Shown: positions 14,961-23,021 of the stretch, piece by piece
Layout of the letters: each line of letters begins with the position of its first letter
Position numbering within the stretch: the first letter of the stretch is position 1
DNA from: Chloroflexota bacterium
Lineage (GTDB): Bacteria > Chloroflexota > Anaerolineae > Anaerolineales > Anaerolineaceae
Direction of reading: 5' to 3'
DNA length: 42,637 nucleotides
NCBI GenBank assembly: GCA_009773005.1
Contig: WOUT01000020.1
Span: forward strand, 1 to 42,637
Notes under the pieces: model-generated
Databases searched by the model: none
What the model was told of the DNA's origin: nothing
What the model saw: only the letters and a program-made list of their open reading frames with translations
Translations under genes and position numbers: made by a program

Positions 14961-15956
14961 CTATTCATTAAATAATTCGCCGACGCTTCTACCTTCATTT
15001 GCTCTGCGGATGACTTCACCAAGGAGCGGCGCTATAGAGAGGATGGTAAGCCGGCCATTGAAGACCGCGAGTTTAGCGGGCGGAACTGGAATAGTATCTG
15101 TCGTGACGAATTCGGTCACTGGCAGCGCCGCCATGCGCGCAACGGCATCCGCCGAAAACACTGGATGCACAAACACAACATAAATATTTCTGGCTCCGCT
15201 ATCTTTTGCCAGGTTTACTGCTTGCGCAATTGAACTGCCCGTATCCACTTCGTCATCAACAATTATTGCATCACGGTCGCGCACATCTCCAATTAAAGTG
15301 AGCGCCTGCGCCTTGGAATCATTGGCCACTCGGCGTTTTTCAATGAATGCCAATGGTACGTCAAGCGAGACAGCAAAGTTGCGCGCTTTTTTTGCAAACC
15401 CGAGGTCAGCAGTGACAACCACTGGTTTCATCATTCGTTTACTCTTGACTTTCAAATAATCGATCAAGATGTAGAAAGCAGTTAACACATCACCCGGGAT
15501 CGAGAAAAATCCCTGGATCTGACCCGCATGAAGATCTAAGAACATATAACGATCAGCTCCGGCGACTTCGATCATGTCAGCAACAAGGCGCGCTGTAATG
15601 GGAATGCGGGGTTGGTCTTTTTTGTCGGATCGGGCATAGCACAAAAAAGGCACAACAGCGGTGACACGAGCTGCTGAATCCAGCCGCAGTGTTTGCAGCA
15701 TAATGAGCAATTCCATTAAATTGCGATGGACCGGGACAGAGGTGGTCTGGATCACATAACAATCCTGCCCGCGCACGCTGGAATGCAGTTGAACAAACAG
15801 GTTATCATTTGGAAACAGGATAATATCCCGCTCACAAAGGGGTAAATCCATATAAGTGGCAATGCGAGTTGCTAACTCAGGGCAGGAAGTACCAGCATAC
15901 AACTTGATATCTCCATACTTCATACGATCATGCCGCGCAGAATGAGTGACTGGCAT
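14961..15956 (-). CDS. prs: Ribose-phosphate pyrophosphokinase (PRPP synthetase)
   Basis: 331 aa with an AAGGAGAG ribosome site before the ATG. Family motifs: KLYAGTSCPELA, the flexible-loop region VPFLCYARSDKKDQPR, metal-site FLDLHAGQIQGFFSIP, and the PRPP-binding loop IIVDDEVDTGSSI, which differs from the common DDMIDTAGT. It makes PRPP from ribose 5-phosphate and ATP for purine, pyrimidine, His and Trp synthesis. The divergent loops suggest a second-class or paralogous prs, and activity cannot be judged from sequence. It follows the GNAT gene by 16 nt. Confidence 0.9.
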   Translation of the reverse strand: MPVTHSARHDRMKYGDIKLYAGTSCPELATRIATYMDLPLCERDIILFPNDNLFVQLHSSVRGQDCYVIQTTSVPVHRNLMELLIMLQTLRLDSAARVTAVVPFLCYARSDKKDQPRIPITARLVADMIEVAGADRYMFLDLHAGQIQGFFSIPGDVLTAFYILIDYLKVKSKRMMKPVVVTADLGFAKKARNFAVSLDVPLAFIEKRRVANDSKAQALTLIGDVRDRDAIIVDDEVDTGSSIAQAVNLAKDSGARNIYVVFVHPVFSADAVARMAALPVTEFVTTDTIPVPPAKLAVFNGRLTILSIAPLLGEVIRRANEGRSVGELFNE

Positions 15957-15972
15957 ATTACTCTCCTTGACC

Positions 15973-16512
15973 TTAACTACCTTTCCATTCAGAATGGAGC
16001 ACGCTCATTACCAGTACATCAAGGTATCGACCGTTTTTGTAAACAGCCTCTCTCAAAACACCTTCATGCACAAAACCAGCGGCTTTATAAGCCGCGATAC
16101 CCCGCAAATTGTTTTCATATACATTCAAAAAGATACGATTAAGATTCAGATCTTCAAAGCCGTGTTTCAGGGTGAGAAGTGTGGCTTCCCTGCCGTAACC
16201 CTTGTTCCAGAAATCTTTCTCGCCAATGAAAATCCCAAATTCTGCCGCATTGTGCACGGGTTCGATGTTGTGGATGCCAGTATTACCAATATGAACCCAT
16301 TGGTCGCCAGACAAGGCTTCTATTGCCATAACCTGCGCGCTGGTGATTGGGGCTGCGAGATGACCCTCAAACCACTTTTCTTCCATCGCTTTTGAAAGCG
16401 GGGAGTTCATCAGTAGAAATTCAATTACTTCTCGGTCGTTCAACCACCGCACAAAGTTGGGAATATCATCCCGCTCAATTGCACGTAATCGAACTCTTTT
16501 TCCAGTTATCAT
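15973..16512 (-). CDS. GNAT-family N-acetyltransferase (RimJ/RimL-like)
   Basis: 179 aa. It begins MITGKRVRLRAIERDD and has the acetyl-CoA region AEFGIFIGEKDFWNKGYGREATLLTLKHGFEDLNLNRIFLNV broken only by expected turns, including the Q/R-x-x-G-x-G/A-like signature (NKGYGRE). NNLRGIAAYKAAGFVHEG completes the domain. These enzymes acetylate protein N-termini, amino-sugars or small amines; the substrate is unknown. It sits between aspS (28 nt upstream) and prs (16 nt downstream), so it is probably co-transcribed with both. Confidence 0.9.
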   Translation of the reverse strand: MITGKRVRLRAIERDDIPNFVRWLNDREVIEFLLMNSPLSKAMEEKWFEGHLAAPITSAQVMAIEALSGDQWVHIGNTGIHNIEPVHNAAEFGIFIGEKDFWNKGYGREATLLTLKHGFEDLNLNRIFLNVYENNLRGIAAYKAAGFVHEGVLREAVYKNGRYLDVLVMSVLHSEWKGS

Positions 16513-16540
16513 ATCAACTCTCCAACACTCAGCGAACGTA

Positions 16541-17860
16541 TTACGGGTTCAACCGGGTCGGACCTCGGAAGATGTACACAACTTCCCTGATGTTATTCAA
16601 GTTCAACATCGCCATCATCAAGCGCGACAGACCAAGACCAAACCCGCCATGCGAAGGGCAGCCATAGCGGAAGAAATCCAGGTAAAACTGGATCGGTTCA
16701 AGATGTAAACCTTTTTCCAGGGCTTGCTTTTGAAGCATTTCCACACGATGTTCGCGTTGGGCGCCGGTGGTGATCTCAAGACCGCAAGCAATCAGATCAA
16801 AACTGCGGGTGAGCGTCTGATCTTCTGGGATGCGCATATGATAAAAAGGACGTACGCTGATAGGCCAATCGGTGAGGAAAACGAAATCATGGTTAAATTT
16901 TTCTTTGACATAGGCGGCAATTTCGCGTTCGCCGCCCGGGTCAATGTCACCTTTTTTATCAGCAGGCAGCGCATATCCCCGAGATTTCAAGATCTCGACC
17001 GCTTCACGCATAGGAATCCGCGGGAATGGCACCTCAGGAATGACCAGGTCAACGCCAAATTGCTTTTTAATGGCATCACCGTGTAATTCTTTGACCCTGG
17101 TATAGATGTATTGCAGCCAGCGTTCCTCAAAAGCCATGACATCTTCATGGCTGTTAATCCATGATATTTCCATATCCACACCGGTAAACTCGGTCATGTG
17201 TCTTGAGGTAAACGATGGATCAGCGCGGAAAACAGGACCGATCTCAAAGATGCGTTCAAACCCGGCCGCCATCGCCATTTGTTTGTAGAATTGCGGAGAC
17301 TGAGCTAAATAAGCTTTCCGTTCAAAATAATCAAGAGAAAATAACTCCGCGCCACTCTCGCTTGGAGTTCCCATGAGCTTCGGAGAGTGGACTTCAATGA
17401 ATTTATTTTTAACCCAGTATTCGCGCATCGCCATTTCTACAGAGGTCTGTACCTGGAACAAGAGCGCATTGACCGACCTGCGCAGGTCCATATACCGCCA
17501 GTCAAGCCGATAGTCGATTGTGGGCAGTGTCTCAGCAAATGGGTCAAATGGCAGCGGTATTTCAGCCATGTTATCAACTTCCAAAGACTCCAACTGGATT
17601 TCCAGACCATTCAGCTTAACAATGGGGTTATCAATTACTTTACCGGTAATGGTTAACGCAGTTTCTGCGCCCATTTTTGCGATCAGTTCAGCCAGAACTT
17701 CATCATTGGGTTTCCAGTGGGCAACTTGTGCCAATCCAGTCGGGTCGCGCAAAATCAAAAACTGGATTTTCTTTTGATCACGTAGGGTTTGCAGCCAACC
17801 CTGTAATTTTATTGTTTGCCCAATCACGCTTCGAAGATCTTTAATAAGTGTGCGATCCAT
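16541..17860 (-). CDS. aspS: Aspartyl-tRNA synthetase, archaeal-type (Asp/Asn-tRNA ligase)
   Basis: 439 aa, the short archaeal/eukaryal form without the GAD insertion of bacterial AspRS. It has an N-terminal OB fold (GQTIKLQGWLQTLRD, then KKIQFLILRD) for anticodon binding, motif 2 FEIGPVFRADPSFTSRHMTEF, VDMEISW, and motif 3 GGFGLGLSRLMMAML. It charges tRNA-Asp. Archaeal-type enzymes in bacteria often also aspartylate tRNA-Asn for GatCAB. The residue after GWL, used to judge discrimination, is Gln here, so specificity is unclear. ATG with a GGAG ribosome site. Confidence 0.93.
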   Translation of the reverse strand: MDRTLIKDLRSVIGQTIKLQGWLQTLRDQKKIQFLILRDPTGLAQVAHWKPNDEVLAELIAKMGAETALTITGKVIDNPIVKLNGLEIQLESLEVDNMAEIPLPFDPFAETLPTIDYRLDWRYMDLRRSVNALLFQVQTSVEMAMREYWVKNKFIEVHSPKLMGTPSESGAELFSLDYFERKAYLAQSPQFYKQMAMAAGFERIFEIGPVFRADPSFTSRHMTEFTGVDMEISWINSHEDVMAFEERWLQYIYTRVKELHGDAIKKQFGVDLVIPEVPFPRIPMREAVEILKSRGYALPADKKGDIDPGGEREIAAYVKEKFNHDFVFLTDWPISVRPFYHMRIPEDQTLTRSFDLIACGLEITTGAQREHRVEMLQKQALEKGLHLEPIQFYLDFFRYGCPSHGGFGLGLSRLMMAMLNLNNIREVVYIFRGPTRLNP

Positions 17861-17905
17861 ATTTTTTTCTCCTGACCAATGAGTAATAAGTGCATGAATG
17901 TTTCT

Positions 17906-18898
17906 TTAATTGGATTTCTTAACAAGTTGTTCAACTGCATTTCCAGGCGAGCGGCTCCTTTGAAACACTTCTTCCAATACATCAGCCACAGCCTTTGGAG
18001 AACTCGTCGATTTCCAATTTTCCATTAAGGCGTGCTGCAGTTGATGTTCAAATTCATTTTTCAATCTTTCTCGATCACGTAGTTGATACAAGCCCGTTCT
18101 CTGCAAATATTCTCGGTGATTATTGATCGCAACTATCACCTCCGGGATGCCAGTTTCTTCAATGGCAATCGTCTTGATGATCGGCGGTATCCATTCATCT
18201 GAAGATTCAATCGATGTTTCAGTGAATAAACCATGACCTGATTTTCCATTGACTCTGTTCGAATAACCCAATTCAAGGTTGGCGCGCAATGCCCTTTCAG
18301 TGTTCTCGACCCCGGGCATGTCTGCCTTATTGATCACCAGAATATCCGCAATCTCCAAAATTCCTGCCTTTATTGCCTGTATATCATCACCCATGCCCGG
18401 TGATTCAACCACAATGGTTGTGTGCGCCAAACGCGCAACATCCACTTCAGATTGACCGGCGCCTACAGTTTCAATCAAGATCAAATCGTATCCTGCTGCG
18501 TCCAGTATCTGCACAATGCCTGCGGTTGCCCGAGCCAACCCGCCCAACTCGCCGCGTGATGCCATAGACCTGATAAAAACACCCTGGTCGCCTGCCAGGT
18601 CGCGCATTCTCACCCGGTCACCAAGGATCGCTCCTCCGGTAAAAGGACTGGATGGATCAATCGCCACGATTGCGACGGTCAATTTACGTTCCCGCCGGAT
18701 CAATTGTACAACACGGTTGACGAGAGACGATTTGCCAGTTCCCGGCGCTCCGGTAACACCAATTAAATGAGCTCTTCCAGACCGGGTAAACAACTCATTC
18801 AGCGCCGTTTTGCCCGCACCGGTTTCGTTTTCCACCTCGGTTAGTAATCGGGATAGCGTAAGTCGATTTCCAGATAGTATGGAATCAACCGTGTTCAT
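17906..18898 (-). CDS. meaB: Methylmalonyl-CoA mutase-associated GTPase MeaB
   Basis: 330 aa from the ATG at 18896-18898; a TTG one codon upstream is also open. G1/Walker A GVTGAPGTGKSSL (about 48-60), DPSSPFTGGAILGDRVRM, the switch region with ETVGAGQSEVDVA, and NKADMPG for guanine recognition. MeaB gates cofactor loading into adenosylcobalamin-dependent methylmalonyl-CoA mutase and protects it. It lies 17 nt after the B12-binding subunit gene, forming a two-gene unit. Confidence 0.95.
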   Translation of the reverse strand: MNTVDSILSGNRLTLSRLLTEVENETGAGKTALNELFTRSGRAHLIGVTGAPGTGKSSLVNRVVQLIRRERKLTVAIVAIDPSSPFTGGAILGDRVRMRDLAGDQGVFIRSMASRGELGGLARATAGIVQILDAAGYDLILIETVGAGQSEVDVARLAHTTIVVESPGMGDDIQAIKAGILEIADILVINKADMPGVENTERALRANLELGYSNRVNGKSGHGLFTETSIESSDEWIPPIIKTIAIEETGIPEVIVAINNHREYLQRTGLYQLRDRERLKNEFEHQLQHALMENWKSTSSPKAVADVLEEVFQRSRSPGNAVEQLVKKSN

Positions 18899-18915
18899 CA
18901 AGAATCATTTCTTTC

Positions 18916-19317
18916 TTACACCACGTTAGCGAACGCTTTCACGTCCTCGATAACCGCGACGGTTGAGGTTCCAGGTCCATAAACTGAGTTGACTCCCGCT
19001 GCTTTCAACACAGCCACATCTTCTTCAGGGATGATGCCGCCGACGAAGAAACCCACATCTGTGAGACCGGTTTTTTTGACCGATTCGATCACTTTTGGAA
19101 CCAACACAAGATGAGCGCCTGACAAAATGGACATCCCGATCACGTCCACATCTTCCTGCAACGCGGCTTCAGCGATCATTTCAGGCGTCTGGCGCAAACC
19201 TGTGTATATCACTTCCATGCCTGCATCTCGCAAGGCGCGGGCAATCACTTTTGCGCCCCGATCATGACCGTCCAGTCCAGGTTTTGCGATCAATACACGA
19301 ATTTTTCGATCCGCCAT
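18916..19317 (-). CDS. Cobalamin-binding subunit of methylmalonyl-CoA mutase type
   Basis: 133 aa, the size of a free-standing B12-binding domain. It has the cobalamin signature DxHxxG in [16 protein letters not shown] (14-29), then MSILSGAH and [20 protein letters not shown], as in the small domain of acyl-CoA mutases. It binds the lower face of adenosylcobalamin through His in DGHDRG and needs a separate catalytic subunit, which is not in the window. Coupled with meaB, it fits a methylmalonyl-CoA or related acyl-CoA mutase system. Confidence 0.94.
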   Translation of the reverse strand: MADRKIRVLIAKPGLDGHDRGAKVIARALRDAGMEVIYTGLRQTPEMIAEAALQEDVDVIGMSILSGAHLVLVPKVIESVKKTGLTDVGFFVGGIIPEEDVAVLKAAGVNSVYGPGTSTVAVIEDVKAFANVV

Positions 19318-19346
19318 TGGAATCTCCTCATGAGTTGATGAGTATT

Positions 19347-19352
19347 ATTATA
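19347..19352 (-). promoter_or_regulatory. -10 box of the B12-binding subunit-meaB unit
   Basis: Perfect TATAAT on the minus strand 29 nt before the start codon, with GAGGAGAT near the ATG as ribosome site. No good -35 at standard spacing was found. Confidence 0.5.
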
Positions 19353-19437
19353 CCGCTTGCAGCCTTAATCAACATACGCAAGAAGTCGATTTTTTAGTTT
19401 TTATCATTAATTGGCTATTAATGTTCGCGGAAGTCTG

Positions 19438-19443
19438 TATAAT
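19438..19443 (+). promoter_or_regulatory. -10 box upstream of the first DUF4190 gene
   Basis: Perfect TATAAT 40 nt before the ATG at 19484. The -35 is poor at 17-nt spacing (CTATTA). Confidence 0.45.
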
Positions 19444-19483
19444 TAATTCTAGGAATCGTTTAATTGCAGGATCAGGAGAAAAC

Positions 19484-19819
19484 ATGACCAACCAAGAGCC
19501 CGAACCAGTCAGCATGCCAATGCTGCAAGTAAAAGACAGCGCCCTGGCTATCATCAGCCTGATTGCAGGTATCGCTTCCTGGATATTCATTCCCCTCATT
19601 GGAGAGATCACTGCTGTGGTCACCGGTCACCTGGCGATAAAAGAGATCCGCGAGAGCGCTGGAATGATAAAAGGATATGGTATGGCGATTGCCGGGTTGG
19701 TCCTCGGTTACGTACATCTGGTTTTCACTTTGCTGGTAGGATGCACTTTTTTTACAGTAATTCTTTTTGTGCCAGCCATGAAAGATGTATTTAATAATAT
19801 TATCAACAACCTGCAATAA
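19484..19819 (+). CDS. DUF4190 small membrane protein, copy 1
   Basis: 111 aa from the ATG at 19484, which follows AGGAG; the frame is open further upstream over the -10 box, so the shorter form is chosen. A short polar N-terminus is followed by DSALAIISLIAGIASWIFIP, HLAIKEIRES and GYGMAIAGLVLGYVHLVF, the DUF4190 pattern with two to three membrane helices. The family function is unknown. A paralogue lies immediately downstream and shares DSALAI, TGHLA.KEIR and GMA.AGL.LGY. Confidence 0.85.
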   Translation: MTNQEPEPVSMPMLQVKDSALAIISLIAGIASWIFIPLIGEITAVVTGHLAIKEIRESAGMIKGYGMAIAGLVLGYVHLVFTLLVGCTFFTVILFVPAMKDVFNNIINNLQ

Positions 19820-19935
19820 GCTAATTTTTCCTGCGGGAATTAATGTCGGAATGTATTGCGTCAAGTTTTGCTACTTTCTACCCGCTTTCTCGTAAATGTA
19901 TTGAATATCGATGAGGTAAAAATAGGAGAAAAAAA

Positions 19936-20292
19936 ATGACAACACCTGAAAATCTTAATCAAGCAGCAATCCCTCCCATGGTTTATGGGAAGAAAGACAG
20001 TGCCCTGGCAATTGCCAGCCTTGTATCCGGTCTGGTTGGTTGGACCTTTATTCCTTTGCTTGGCGCAATCGCAGCAATCATAACCGGACACCTTGCCAAA
20101 AAAGAAATCCGCGACAGCGGCGGCGCACTCAGCGGTGACGGAATGGCATTGGCTGGTCTGATCCTCGGATATGTTCAGATCGGTTTGATTGTGCTCACAG
20201 TCATCTGTTTGCTCACATTTGCTGTGGCTTTGATCCCTGCCATCCAATCCGAGATCAACACCTTCACCTCATTACTTCCCGGCATCGTTTAA
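19936..20292 (+). CDS. DUF4190 small membrane protein, copy 2
   Basis: 118 aa with an AGGAG ribosome site. It has the same layout as its upstream neighbour: polar N-terminus, KKDSALAIASLVSGLVGWTFIP, TGHLAKKEIRDSGG, GDGMALAGLILGYVQIG and a further hydrophobic segment. It is a diverged tandem duplicate of 19484-19819, 116 nt away. No catalytic residues are evident and the function is unknown. It is followed by a strong hairpin terminator. Confidence 0.85.
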   Translation: MTTPENLNQAAIPPMVYGKKDSALAIASLVSGLVGWTFIPLLGAIAAIITGHLAKKEIRDSGGALSGDGMALAGLILGYVQIGLIVLTVICLLTFAVALIPAIQSEINTFTSLLPGIV

Positions 20293-20309
20293 CTAGACGA
20301 TCAACCAAC

Positions 20310-20341
20310 AACAAACCAACCTGACATGAGGTTGGTTTGTT
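20310..20341 (+). terminator. Terminator after the DUF4190 pair
   Basis: Perfect 13-bp stem AACAAACCAACCT / AGGTTGGTTTGTT (20310-20322 with 20329-20341) and a 6-nt loop, followed by CGTTTAATTTGTTG. Confidence 0.85.
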
Positions 20342-20446
20342 CGTTTAATTTGTTGTCTAACCTTCGCGGAGCATGACTAGAACCGTATTTCTGATTATGG
20401 TAAACTTACAAGGTAGATCAGAAACTATTCAAGGAAAATAACCCTT

Positions 20447-21550
20447 ATGCCCGCTATTTATCCATTTACCGCAGTTGTTGGACAGGAACGAATGCGCCGC
20501 GCATTGGTACTGAATGCCGTCGATCCGCGTATTGGTGGAGTATTGATCCGTGGAGAACGAGGAACCGCCAAATCCACCGCTGCCCGCGCTCTGGCAGCGC
20601 TTCTGCCATGCGTAAAAGTTGTTGAAGATTGCCGTTTTAGCTGTGACCCAGCTAAACCCGCCACCTGGTGCACCGAATGCCGCGACCGTGCAGCACATGG
20701 TGAAACCCTTAAAGCCGTTGATCGCCATACGCCATTTATTAATCTGCCTATTTCAGCAACCGAAGACCGGGTGGTTGGAACACTCGACATTGAAAAGGCC
20801 ATCCAAAAAGGAGTGCGCGCTTTTGAACCAGGTGTGCTGGCTGCTGCGAACCGCGGTTTACTTTATATTGACGAAGTGAACCTGCTCGACGATCATGTCG
20901 TCGATGTTTTATTAGATGCGGCTGCGATGGGCGTCAATATTGTGGAGCGCGAAGGAATTTCATTTACCCACCCGGCGCGTTTTATTCTGGTCGGAACTAT
21001 GAACCCCGAAGAAGGGGATTTGAGGCCACAACTGCTTGACCGGTTCGCACTTTCTGTTGAAATCCGCGGTATTCGCGAAGCGCGCGAACGCGTCTCGATC
21101 ATGGAGCGCAATCTTTCTTTTGAAGCTGACTCCGCCCAGTTCCGTGATGAATGGCAAGGAAAAGAAAATGAACTTTCAGAACAAATAGAAAAGGGGCGGA
21201 AGCTGGTTGACGGAGTGACATATTCCCGCCAAAACTTGCTTTCCATTGCCGCGCTGACTTCTTCTTTAAATGTGGATGGACACCGGTCTGACTTGGTAAT
21301 TTTGAAAACCGCTCGCGCTCAAGCCGCATTTGATGGACGCACATCCATTACAGACCGCGATATCGCCTTGGCAGCAGAACTTGCTCTACCGCACAGGTTA
21401 AAGAGCGGTCCATTCCAACGCGAAGAGATGGGGATGGAAGAATTGCAGGAACGCATCGAACAACTGCAAGGAGGCACACCCTCCGGTACAAAGCAGCAGT
21501 CCACCTCCAACCTGGGTGATGATGAATCCTCTTCCCCAAAAAAAGTGTAA
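20447..21550 (+). CDS. ChlI/BchI-like chelatase AAA+ subunit (zero-frame product of a chlD-type gene)
   Basis: 367 aa. AAA+ domain with Walker A GERGTAKS (36-43), the cysteine-rich CxxC insert (C..CTEC), Walker B GLLYIDEVNLL, sensor GTMNPEEGDLRPQLLDRFAL, and a C-terminal lid to about residue 325. An acidic/Ser-rich linker ends in SSPKKV and the stop. The family drives Mg2+ or Co2+ insertion into tetrapyrroles. The stop follows directly after an A7 run, and the -1 frame continues without a break into the VWA domain gene at 21658, so this is probably the short product of one frameshifted gene. No photosynthesis genes are seen, so a cobalt-chelatase role is more likely, by inference. Confidence 0.9.
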   Translation: MPAIYPFTAVVGQERMRRALVLNAVDPRIGGVLIRGERGTAKSTAARALAALLPCVKVVEDCRFSCDPAKPATWCTECRDRAAHGETLKAVDRHTPFINLPISATEDRVVGTLDIEKAIQKGVRAFEPGVLAAANRGLLYIDEVNLLDDHVVDVLLDAAAMGVNIVEREGISFTHPARFILVGTMNPEEGDLRPQLLDRFALSVEIRGIREARERVSIMERNLSFEADSAQFRDEWQGKENELSEQIEKGRKLVDGVTYSRQNLLSIAALTSSLNVDGHRSDLVILKTARAQAAFDGRTSITDRDIALAAELALPHRLKSGPFQREEMGMEELQERIEQLQGGTPSGTKQQSTSNLGDDESSSPKKV

Positions 21551-21568
21551 CGCCGGAACAATCCGGCG
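21538..21568 (+). promoter_or_regulatory. Probable programmed -1 ribosomal frameshift signal
   Basis: The slippery heptamer A_AAA_AAA (21538-21544) is in the zero frame of the AAA+ gene. After a 6-nt spacer that contains the zero-frame stop TAA (21548-21550) comes a perfect 6-bp GC hairpin CGCCGG-AACAAT-CCGGCG (21551-21568). Slipping back one base gives AGT GTA ACG CCG and stays open to 22533, joining the ATPase and VWA domains into a protein of about 695 aa. Programmed frameshifting in chlD-type chelatase genes is known from published work as I recall it. Confidence 0.8.
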
Positions 21569-21657
21569 AACAAACCCCGGATCAAGGGGAACCTCAACCA
21601 TCTCCACAAAACGTTTTTAACAAGAATGACGCCTTCTGGTGGGCTGGCGGGCAGAAA

Positions 21658-22533
21658 ATGCCCAATGGAGAAGAATTTAACCCGCGCAAGCTGGATACTC
21701 CGTTAGATAAAATGATGCGGTCTTATGCGGGGCGCAGATCGGTCACGCGCACAGAACGAAAACGCGGACGTTACATCCAATCCCGACCTGCCAATGGCAA
21801 AACTTATGATCTTGCTTTCGACGCCACTTTGCGAGCTGCGGCTCCTTTCCAGCGGGATCGAGGAGAGATTCGCGCGCGTAACAAAGTTGCATTTGCAATC
21901 CGACCCAACGATTACATGAAGAAGATCCGCGTCCGCAAAGCGGCAAATCTGATCCTGTTTCTGGTGGATGCGTCATGGTCGATGGCAGTGGCTGAACGCA
22001 TGGCTGCCACAAAAGGAGCAATCCTATCCTTGTTGACGGATGCCTACCAACGGCGCGACAGGGTCGGATTGATCGTGTTTCAAAAGAATAAAGCCACCCT
22101 GGTGCTTCCACCAACCAATTCCGTATTGCTGGCACAGGAAGCTTTATCAGATGTTCCAGTGGGCGGCAAGACCCCCCTTAGCGCCGGCCTTTTAATGTCT
22201 TATGAAGTTTTGAGAAAAGAAAAACTGCTTCATCCTGAGATCATGCCGCTGCTGATCATTCTCACAGATGGCGCCGGGAACGTGTCAATCGGGCACCAAT
22301 CTCCACAAGAAGAGGCGTTTAACTTTGCGGCATTGATCGCGCAGGACAAAATCCATAGTGTAGTCATTAACATGGAACACGCTGCATTTGACCAGGGTTT
22401 GGCGCAAGCCCTCGCTGACCATCTAAAAAGTCCGTGTTATACCATCACTGATCTAAAAGCAGAAAACCTTTTCGTTACTGTGCAGCAGGAAATCCGCCAG
22501 GCGAACTCAAGCGCAGCGATTGATTTCAAGTAA
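21658..22533 (+). CDS. ChlD/BchD-like VWA domain (C-terminal half of the frameshifted chelatase gene)
   Basis: 291 aa from the ATG at 21658, but the frame is open back to the slip site at 21544, adding a Pro/Gln-rich linker (TPEQSGEQTPDQGEPQP) and FWWAGGQK. The VWA domain has a complete MIDAS site: DASWS in FLVDASWSM, threonine in GGKTPL, and aspartate in ILTDGAGN. The start ATG has no convincing Shine-Dalgarno, which favours production by -1 frameshifting from the upstream AAA+ frame as a ChlD-type subunit rather than as a separate protein. ChlD bridges the ATPase ring and the catalytic chelatase subunit, which is not in the window. Confidence 0.9.
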   Translation: MPNGEEFNPRKLDTPLDKMMRSYAGRRSVTRTERKRGRYIQSRPANGKTYDLAFDATLRAAAPFQRDRGEIRARNKVAFAIRPNDYMKKIRVRKAANLILFLVDASWSMAVAERMAATKGAILSLLTDAYQRRDRVGLIVFQKNKATLVLPPTNSVLLAQEALSDVPVGGKTPLSAGLLMSYEVLRKEKLLHPEIMPLLIILTDGAGNVSIGHQSPQEEAFNFAALIAQDKIHSVVINMEHAAFDQGLAQALADHLKSPCYTITDLKAENLFVTVQQEIRQANSSAAIDFK

Positions 22534-22619
22534 AGCGGTTGATTGCTTTTAGCGCTAAATTAAACGTTCTCGCCCTATCCTTGTCCATAAGTTCTGCCCT
22601 TGATATCCTGAAGGTGAGT

Positions 22620-22625
22620 TAGAAT
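22620..22625 (+). promoter_or_regulatory. -10 box of a probable near-leaderless promoter
   Basis: TAGAAT six bases before the ATG at 22632. The -35 is weak at standard spacing. An AAGGTGAG lies 13 nt from the ATG, too far for an ideal ribosome site. Confidence 0.4.
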
Positions 22626-22631
22626 TATCCC

Positions 22632-23012
22632 ATGATCCAAAATCCAGTCAGGCGCGCACGTCTTCGTTCCACGTTGATCATCATTATCCTCGCCACTCTG
22701 CCTTGTTATCTGCTTGGGATGATCATCTTATGGATCGGAAACACCGCGAAATCACACCAAACGGTTACGCCTTCGTCTATCGTGGCAACCACTGAAGTAC
22801 CTTGGGGTGGCACGCCAACGCTGCCGGTTCCTACCGCATTATTCCCAACTCACACAATTACCTTAACCCCCACGGAAAGTGTTTCTCCAACGATAACGTC
22901 AACTTTTTTCATTCCGTCTTCCACACCGACGGATACACCAACACCTACGTACACACCTACTATTACGCCAACAGTGACTGATACTCTAATCACAACGATT
23001 CCATGGCCCTAG
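22632..23012 (+). CDS. Small membrane protein with Thr/Pro-rich extracytoplasmic tail
   Basis: 126 aa. A basic N-terminus (RRARLR) and one transmembrane helix (about 14-36, LIIIILATLPCYLLGMIILWI) are followed by about 85 residues dominated by Thr, Pro, Ser and Val, with repeated TPT/TDTPTPTYTPT units and no charged residues near the end. Such tails are common in Chloroflexota envelope proteins and may be glycosylated spacers. No enzymatic motif is present. It begins the peptidase operon, ending 9 nt before the first M42 gene. Confidence 0.75.
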   Translation: MIQNPVRRARLRSTLIIIILATLPCYLLGMIILWIGNTAKSHQTVTPSSIVATTEVPWGGTPTLPVPTALFPTHTITLTPTESVSPTITSTFFIPSSTPTDTPTPTYTPTITPTVTDTLITTIPWP

Positions 23013-23021
23013 GTAGAAACC

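Noticed and set aside
18373-18567. Small ORFs antisense to meaB
   Set aside because: Mirror frames of a conserved GTPase, with no ribosome sites.
22880-22990. Short tandem repeats in the Thr-rich gene considered as a DNA repeat or CRISPR-like array
   Set aside because: They are irregular codon-level TPT repeats inside an open frame, without constant repeat units or spacers.
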